Below are positions 58,614-64,000 of a stretch of DNA of 64,000 nucleotides, one piece after another (position 1 is the stretch's first letter; every line of letters starts with the position of its first letter). The notes under the pieces are model-generated. The model was not told the DNA's origin, searched no databases, and was given only the letters and a program-made list of their open reading frames with translations. The position numbers and the translations under genes are program-made. Source of the stretch: Flavobacteriaceae bacterium (GTDB lineage: Bacteria; Bacteroidota; Bacteroidia; Flavobacteriales; Flavobacteriaceae); the NCBI GenBank assembly GCA_013003555.1, contig JABDIV010000022.1:87398-151397 (forward strand). The letters are read 5' to 3'.

Positions 58614-61600
58614 ATGTATTTGATTTTTGACACTGAAACCACCGGTCTTCCGAAACGTTGGAATGCACCGATTACCGATACCGATAACTGGCCAAGGGTT
58701 GTGCAGATCGCCTGGCAATTACATGATGCCATGGGGGAGTGTCTTGATCATCAGGAGTTCCTTATAAAGCCAGAAGAGTTCAATATTCCATATGACGCTG
58801 AGCAGATTCATGGTATTTCCACACAACTGGCTGAAGAAAACGGACATCCATTAATAGAGGTTCTTGAAAAATTTAATACTTGTCTCCTCGAATCGCGCTT
58901 TGTGGTGGGCCAGAATGTTGGATTCGATATCAATGTTCTTGGTTGTGAATTCCATCGGTTAGGGATTTCAACAAAACTAACAGATTTACCGTTGTTAGAT
59001 ACCTGTACCGAACATACGGCAAGCATGTGTCAACTCCCGGGAGGACGCGGTGGAAAATATAAGCTGCCCACTTTAAGCGAACTCTACAGTCATCTATTTC
59101 AGGATTCATTTGTCGAGGCTCATAATGCAACAGCAGATGTAGAGGCTACAACCCGATGTTTCTTTGAACTCATTCGAAAACGAGAGTTCGATTTAAATGA
59201 ACTACTAGCCGAACCTGGATATTTCGAAGAATTTCAATCGAACAATCCCGATACGATTCAGCTTCTTGGACTAAAACATACAAACCTGAGAAAAGCATCT
59301 GAAGCTTTGAGAGGGCAGCCTGATGACAGCGATGAAACTGGCCCGGAAATTCCAGTCGATTCTGAGTTGCTTACCGATACCGAGTTTGTTCATCTCCACA
59401 ACCATTCACAGTTCAGTATTTTGCAGTCGACCATGAGCACAAAAGATCTTGTTCAAGCCGCCGCGAAAAATAAAATGGCGGCAGTGGCATTGACCGATCA
59501 TGCCAATATGATGGGCGCTTTTCATTTTGTAAAAGACGTAAATACCTATAATAATAGTATTCAATCAGCCGATAGCGAATCACCTGATCAAAAGCCATTG
59601 AAGGCCATAGTGGGTTGCGAATTCTTCGTTTGTGAGGATCATAAGGATAAAACCAGAAAGGATTATGGTTACCAGGTTGTTTTCCTGGCTAAGAACAAGA
59701 ACGGATATCATAACCTGGCCAAGATGTCGTCGGTGGCTTATACCGACGGATTCTATTATGTCCCTAGAATTGATAAGGGCATTGTTCAGCAGTTTAAAAA
59801 TGATCTTATCGTTTTAACGGGAAATCTTTATGGTGAGGTTCCGGGTAAAATTCTGAATGTTGGTGAAAAACAGGCCGAAGATGCCCTCATTTGGTGGCAT
59901 AGTATTTTCGGCGATGATCTTTATATTGAGATCATGCGACACGGCCAGGAAGATGAACGCCGTGCCAACCAAGTGCTGGTCGAGTTTGCACGCCGCCATA
60001 ACATTAAAATGGTGGCCACGAATAACACCTATTATGTTGAGAAGAAGGATGCTAATGCTCATGATATATTATTGTGTGTAAAGGATGGTGAAAAGCAAAC
60101 TACGCCGATAGGACGTGGACGCGGATACCGCTACGGTCTGCCAAATCAAGAGTATTATTTCAAATCGGCCGAAGAGATGAAGGCCTTATTCAAGGATTTG
60201 CCGGAGGCCATAATCAATATTCAGGACGTTATTGATAAGGTTGAGACATACAGCCTTGCCCGGGAGGTTTTGCTCCCCAATTTCGCCATTCCCGAAAAGT
60301 TCCTCGACCTGCAGGATGCCGACGGTGGAAAACGTGGTGAGAATGCTTATTTACGACACCTCACTTTTGAGGGCGCGAAAAAGCGCTTTCCCGAAATGGA
60401 TGATATCATTAAACAGCGCCTTGATTTTGAACTGGATGTAATCGCAAAGACCGGTTATCCGGGGTACTTCCTTATCGTCCAGGATTTTATTTCAGAGGCT
60501 CGGAAAATGAATGTTTCCGTTGGCCCGGGACGAGGTTCTGCAGCCGGAAGCGCGGTCGCCTATTGCCTGGGGATCACCAATATCGATCCGATTAAATATG
60601 ACTTGCTTTTTGAGCGCTTTTTAAATCCTGATCGAATCAGCATGCCTGATATCGATATCGACTTCGACGATGAAGGGCGAAGCCGGGTGATGGATTATGT
60701 TATTAATAAATATGGTGCTAACCAGGTGGCCCAGATCATCACTTATGGTACCATGGCAGCAAAATCGTCAATACGGGATACGGCTCGTGTACTCGACCTG
60801 CCCTTGAATGAAGCCGACCGAATTGCGAAACTGGTTCCCAATATGGCCAAACTCGGGAAGATCTTCGGAATGGAAGAGCGGGAATTGCGCAGCAAATTCA
60901 GGGCCGAAGACCTCGAGAAGATCAACCAGTTACTCAATATTTCCGAAGGGGAAGACCTGGAAGCAGAAACCATTAACCAGGCCAGAGTACTTGAGGGATC
61001 GGTTAGAAATACCGGAATACATGCCTGTGGCGTTATCATTACACCCGATGATATTACAAACTTTGTCCCCATCGCCACTGCAAAAGACTCCGACCTGTAT
61101 GTAACTCAATTCGATAATTCGGTTGTTGAAAGTGCCGGATTATTGAAAATGGATTTCCTTGGTCTGAAAACGCTTACCCTTATAAAGGACACCTGTAAGA
61201 TTGTTAAGGCAAAATATGATGTTGAGCTCGATCCCGATAGTTTTCCCTTAGATGACGAGAAGACCTTCGCGTTATTCCAACGTGGTGAAACCGTTGGTAT
61301 ATTCCAATATGAATCGCCGGGGATGCAGAAGCATCTAAAAGATTTGGAACCTACGGTCTTTGATGATCTCATTGCGATGAACGCCTTGTATCGTCCGGGT
61401 CCTATGGAATATATCCCAAGCTTTATCAGAAGAAAGCATGGCGACGAACAGATCGATTATGATCTGCCTGAAATGGAAGAATATCTCAAAGACACCTATG
61501 GCATTACCGTATACCAGGAGCAGGTGATGTTGCTTTCTCAGAAGATCGCTGATTTCACAAAAGGCGAAGCCGATGTTCTTCGGAAGGCGATGGGGAAAAA

Positions 61601-62969
61601 GCAAAAGGCCGTGCTCGATAAGATGAAACCGAAATTCATCAACCAGGCAGCAGCAAAAGGATTGGATGAAGCCAAGCTTGAGAAGATATGGAAAGACTGG
61701 GAAGCCTTTGCGAGTTATGCCTTCAATAAATCGCATTCAACTTGTTATGCCTGGATCGCATACCAGACCGCTTATTTAAAAGCGCACTATCCGGCCGAAT
61801 ATATGGCAGCTGTTCTTTCGAACAATATGAACGATATCAAGCAGGTTACCTTCTTTATGGAAGAGTGCAAACGCATGAAACTGAATGTCCTCGGACCGGA
61901 TGTAAATGAATCATATTACAAGTTTTCGGTGAATAAAGACAACGCCATTCGCTTTGGAATGGGCGCCATTAAAGGTGTGGGATACGGAGCCGTTAAGACG
62001 ATTGTTGATAAGAGGAAAAAGGACGGACTTTACCGATCGATATTCGATCTGGCGAAGCGCATTGACCTGAGGGCTGCCAATAAGAAAGCATTCGAAAACC
62101 TGGCAAATGCGGGAGCATTCGATTGTTTTGCCAAAACCCACAGGGCACAGTATTTTCATGATATGGGCGATGGAATAACATTCCTGGAAAAAACCATGCG
62201 CTTTGCCGCGAAGTTTCAGGAGAATGAAAATTCGGCACAGGTGAGTCTTTTTGGTGATGCCAGTGAAGTTCAGATTCCGGAACCTGAGGTTCCACCTTGT
62301 GACGAATGGGGCACTATGGAAAAGCTTGCAAGAGAAAAAGAAGTGGTTGGTATTTATATTTCAGGACACCCACTTGATGATTTTAAAATTGAGATGAACA
62401 CGTTTTGTAACGCCACGATTTCCATGTTCAGGGACCTTGATAATTACCTTAATCGCGAGTTGACCTTCGGCGGGGTGGTTACCGATGTACATCATCGTAT
62501 CAGTAAGCAAGGCAAGGGCTGGGCAGTTTTTACAATTGAAGATTATGTCGATTCTTTTGAGTTCAGGATATTCGGAGAGGACTATCTGAAGTTCAGGCAT
62601 TTCCTTTTGAAAAATAATTTCGTCTACGTGAAGGTGCTTGTGCGTGAAGGCTGGGAAAATCGTGAAACCGGAAAAAAAGGTGACCCCAGATTGCAATTCA
62701 ATAGTTTTCAGTTGTTGCATGACGTCATGGACAACATGGCCAAAAAACTTTCTATTCAAATGAATATTAAAGATCTGAACAAGGACGATATTCAAAAGCT
62801 GCAGGATTTACTCAAGATGCATAAGGGCGATCATAACCTGAATTTCGTTATCTATGATCATGAAGAGCAGATCAGGTTGAATATGCCAAGTAGAAAACAA
62901 AAGATCAGGATCTCCCAGGAATTGCTCGAAGAACTGGAAAAACAGCAGGTTTTCTATAAATTAAACTAA
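58614..62969 (+). CDS. dnaE: DNA polymerase III alpha subunit with fused N-terminal exonuclease
   Basis: A 1451-residue replicative polymerase. An N-terminal DEDDh exonuclease of the DnaQ type (about 1-190) has FDTETTGLP at 5-13 and HNATADVEATT near 165-175. Then follow a PHP domain (VHLHNHSQFSIL near 262), the polymerase core with catalytic PDIDIDFDDEGR (about 678-689) and GPGRGSAAGSAVAYC, a tandem HhH region and an OB-fold (about 1230-1320, LTFGGVVTDVHHR). From memory the exonuclease fusion is normal for flavobacterial DnaE, so proofreading may be in cis. Confidence 0.96.
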   Translation: MYLIFDTETTGLPKRWNAPITDTDNWPRVVQIAWQLHDAMGECLDHQEFLIKPEEFNIPYDAEQIHGISTQLAEENGHPLIEVLEKFNTCLLESRFVVGQNVGFDINVLGCEFHRLGISTKLTDLPLLDTCTEHTASMCQLPGGRGGKYKLPTLSELYSHLFQDSFVEAHNATADVEATTRCFFELIRKREFDLNELLAEPGYFEEFQSNNPDTIQLLGLKHTNLRKASEALRGQPDDSDETGPEIPVDSELLTDTEFVHLHNHSQFSILQSTMSTKDLVQAAAKNKMAAVALTDHANMMGAFHFVKDVNTYNNSIQSADSESPDQKPLKAIVGCEFFVCEDHKDKTRKDYGYQVVFLAKNKNGYHNLAKMSSVAYTDGFYYVPRIDKGIVQQFKNDLIVLTGNLYGEVPGKILNVGEKQAEDALIWWHSIFGDDLYIEIMRHGQEDERRANQVLVEFARRHNIKMVATNNTYYVEKKDANAHDILLCVKDGEKQTTPIGRGRGYRYGLPNQEYYFKSAEEMKALFKDLPEAIINIQDVIDKVETYSLAREVLLPNFAIPEKFLDLQDADGGKRGENAYLRHLTFEGAKKRFPEMDDIIKQRLDFELDVIAKTGYPGYFLIVQDFISEARKMNVSVGPGRGSAAGSAVAYCLGITNIDPIKYDLLFERFLNPDRISMPDIDIDFDDEGRSRVMDYVINKYGANQVAQIITYGTMAAKSSIRDTARVLDLPLNEADRIAKLVPNMAKLGKIFGMEERELRSKFRAEDLEKINQLLNISEGEDLEAETINQARVLEGSVRNTGIHACGVIITPDDITNFVPIATAKDSDLYVTQFDNSVVESAGLLKMDFLGLKTLTLIKDTCKIVKAKYDVELDPDSFPLDDEKTFALFQRGETVGIFQYESPGMQKHLKDLEPTVFDDLIAMNALYRPGPMEYIPSFIRRKHGDEQIDYDLPEMEEYLKDTYGITVYQEQVMLLSQKIADFTKGEADVLRKAMGKKQKAVLDKMKPKFINQAAAKGLDEAKLEKIWKDWEAFASYAFNKSHSTCYAWIAYQTAYLKAHYPAEYMAAVLSNNMNDIKQVTFFMEECKRMKLNVLGPDVNESYYKFSVNKDNAIRFGMGAIKGVGYGAVKTIVDKRKKDGLYRSIFDLAKRIDLRAANKKAFENLANAGAFDCFAKTHRAQYFHDMGDGITFLEKTMRFAAKFQENENSAQVSLFGDASEVQIPEPEVPPCDEWGTMEKLAREKEVVGIYISGHPLDDFKIEMNTFCNATISMFRDLDNYLNRELTFGGVVTDVHHRISKQGKGWAVFTIEDYVDSFEFRIFGEDYLKFRHFLLKNNFVYVKVLVREGWENRETGKKGDPRLQFNSFQLLHDVMDNMAKKLSIQMNIKDLNKDDIQKLQDLLKMHKGDHNLNFVIYDHEEQIRLNMPSRKQKIRISQELLEELEKQQVFYKLN

Positions 62970-63042
62970 ATTATAACCGCAGTTGATCAATCTATAGGCA
63001 AAACAAATAGTTGCGATGTAAGCTTTGGCCAGATTTTTGACT

Positions 63043-63050
63043 AATTTTGT
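63043..63050 (+). promoter_or_regulatory. trxA -7 box
   Basis: TAATTTTG matches TAnnTTTG exactly, 38 bases before the ATG. A TTTG lies upstream but only 14 bases away. Confidence 0.5.
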
Positions 63051-63088
63051 ATAATAATTTCTGCGGAAACGCTCCTAAATTAAATATT

Positions 63089-63415
63089 ATGGCATTAGAA
63101 ATAACAGATGCAAATTTTGAAGAAATGGTTTTGAAAAGTGATAAACCTGTAATGGTTGACTTTTGGGCTGCCTGGTGCGGACCATGCCGCATGGTTGGGC
63201 CGATCATTGAACAAATCAGCCAGGAATACGACGGTAAAGCTGTTGTTGGAAAGGTGGATGTTGATTCAAACCAGGAATATGCAGCCAAATATGGCGTGCG
63301 AAATATCCCTACGGTTTTGGTATTCCAAAACGGCGAGGTAGTAGGTCGTCAGGTTGGTGTTGCACCAAAAAACGCCTATTCTGAAGCGTTAGATTCCTTG
63401 TTGGCGGAAAGCTAA
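63089..63415 (+). CDS. trxA: Thioredoxin
   Basis: A 108-residue cytoplasmic thioredoxin with the standard active site WCGPC at 29-33 (VDFWAAWCGPCRMVGP), cis-proline in RNIPTVLVF and GxxP-type ending. Start ATG 63089 (MALEITDANF); an upstream ATG at 63047 overlaps the promoter and is rejected. Monocistronic, ended by a strong terminator. Confidence 0.96.
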   Translation: MALEITDANFEEMVLKSDKPVMVDFWAAWCGPCRMVGPIIEQISQEYDGKAVVGKVDVDSNQEYAAKYGVRNIPTVLVFQNGEVVGRQVGVAPKNAYSEALDSLLAES

Positions 63416-63442
63416 AACAAGTTTTATTCATAAAATTAGCTT

Positions 63443-63472
63443 AAAGGTTTGCCGGAATGGCAAACCTTTTTT
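63443..63472 (+). terminator. Terminator after trxA
   Basis: Stem AAAGGTTTGCC/GGCAAACCTTT (63443-63453 and 63459-63469), loop ggaat, followed by a T run. Confidence 0.9.
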
Positions 63473-63486
63473 AGTTTCGGACTGAT

Positions 63487-64000
63487 ATGGATCTCAAAAA
63501 AGAAGTTCAAAAAACCTCGGGATTTACAAACCTCGAGCTTTTAGCCAAGCAAGTTGTGGAAGGCTTTATTGCGGGGATGCATAAGAGTCCGTTTCACGGT
63601 TTTTCTGCTGAATTTGCCGAGCACAAGATCTACAATCAGGGGGAGAGCACCAGGCATATCGATTGGAAGTTATACGCGAAGACCGATAAACTGTTTACCA
63701 AGGTTTATGATGAAGAGACAAATTTGCGGTGCCACATCATTGTCGATAACAGCAGCTCCATGCATTATCCCGAGATTGGGGTTCAACATATCAACAGCCT
63801 GAATAAAATAGGTTTTTCGGCATTGGCGGCTGCCTGCATGATGCATATTCTGAAAAAGCAACGCGATGCGGTAGGCCTGAGTATTTATAGTGATACATAC
63901 GACTATTACGCACCGGAAAAGGGCAGTGAACGCCATCACCGTATGCTTTTGGAGCAGTTGGGTAAAATGGTGGAATCAAAGCCACAGCAGCGAACAACGA
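63487..64000 (+). CDS. DUF58 domain protein, 3' end cut by the window edge
   Basis: Open reading frame from ATG 63487 to the end of the window (171 codons). It has the DUF58 start (SGFTNLELLAKQVVEGF), the GESTRHIDWKLYAKTDKLF block and a vWA-like IIVDNSSSMHYP with the metal-site DxSxS. DUF58 proteins are usually encoded with a MoxR ATPase and Bat vWA proteins in Bacteroidota; those would lie outside this window. Confidence 0.88.
   Translation, partial: MDLKKEVQKTSGFTNLELLAKQVVEGFIAGMHKSPFHGFSAEFAEHKIYNQGESTRHIDWKLYAKTDKLFTKVYDEETNLRCHIIVDNSSSMHYPEIGVQHINSLNKIGFSALAAACMMHILKKQRDAVGLSIYSDTYDYYAPEKGSERHHRMLLEQLGKMVESKPQQRTT

Noticed and set aside
63047..63088. Longer N-terminus for thioredoxin
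   Set aside because: The upstream ATG overlaps the -7 promoter box, and MALEITDANF is the usual thioredoxin start.

Overview
The window reads as a chromosome segment of a Bacteroidota bacterium, most likely a flavobacterium (order Flavobacteriales). The signs are a T9SS type A sorting domain, many TAnnTTTG-type -7 promoter boxes, lineage-typical families (DUF4271, DUF4296, DUF5777, dihydroorotase with a DDQVHF metal motif), DnaE fused to a proofreading exonuclease, and an Ala/Glu-tailed ribosomal protein S16. The genus cannot be fixed from the sequence. No rRNA, tRNA, CRISPR array, insertion sequence or prophage was seen.

Bases 1-22000 are mostly housekeeping: leuS (cut at the left edge), a SemiSWEET transporter, a YugP-type peptidase, an Lrp regulator with a saccharopine dehydrogenase-like gene, hemD, a glycosyltransferase-pyrC-lipoprotein operon, tyrS, a T9SS cargo protein, a PhoB/PhoR-like two-component pair, trmB, an alkyltransferase-like protein, mrp and nfu.

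Bases 22000-39700 are a ferredoxin-centred energy block. Pyruvate:ferredoxin oxidoreductase and a 2x[4Fe-4S] ferredoxin lie on the minus strand, divergent from a 13-kb plus-strand operon korAB-nuoABCDHIJKLMN-orf. The complex I genes lack nuoE, nuoF and nuoG, so the NADH-input module is absent from the cluster, and 2-oxoglutarate:ferredoxin oxidoreductase stands at its head. The natural reading is reduced ferredoxin feeding a proton-pumping complex I.

Bases 39700-47100 hold a metallophosphoesterase, a GDSL lipoprotein, a glutaryl-CoA dehydrogenase-like enzyme, an AdiC-like antiporter with an amidinohydrolase, rimM/rpsP and a lipoprotein. Bases 47100-58350 (all minus strand) form a respiratory locus: a six-heme lipoprotein cytochrome, an ethylbenzene-dehydrogenase-related haem protein, a monohaem lipoprotein, a DUF5777 beta-barrel, a small Tat-like protein, then two tandem copies of a module encoding a Tat-exported Fe-S protein, an NrfD-like quinone-binding membrane protein, a membrane-anchored Ig-like protein and a monohaem cytochrome c. 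No molybdopterin catalytic subunit is present. The right end carries dnaE, trxA and the start of a DUF58 gene.

The strongest new signal links the two energy blocks. Four palindromes of the form TGAY-N4-RTCA (an FNR/CRP-like geometry) lie upstream of PFOR, between ferredoxin and korA, upstream of the second Fe-S/NrfD module and upstream of the six-heme cytochrome operon. In all five promoters the palindrome centre is exactly 29.5 bp from the first T of a -7-like box, which puts it near -41, the class II activator position. This suggests one CRP/FNR-family regulator co-controls ferredoxin production, ferredoxin-fed complex I and the cytochrome/NrfD locus.
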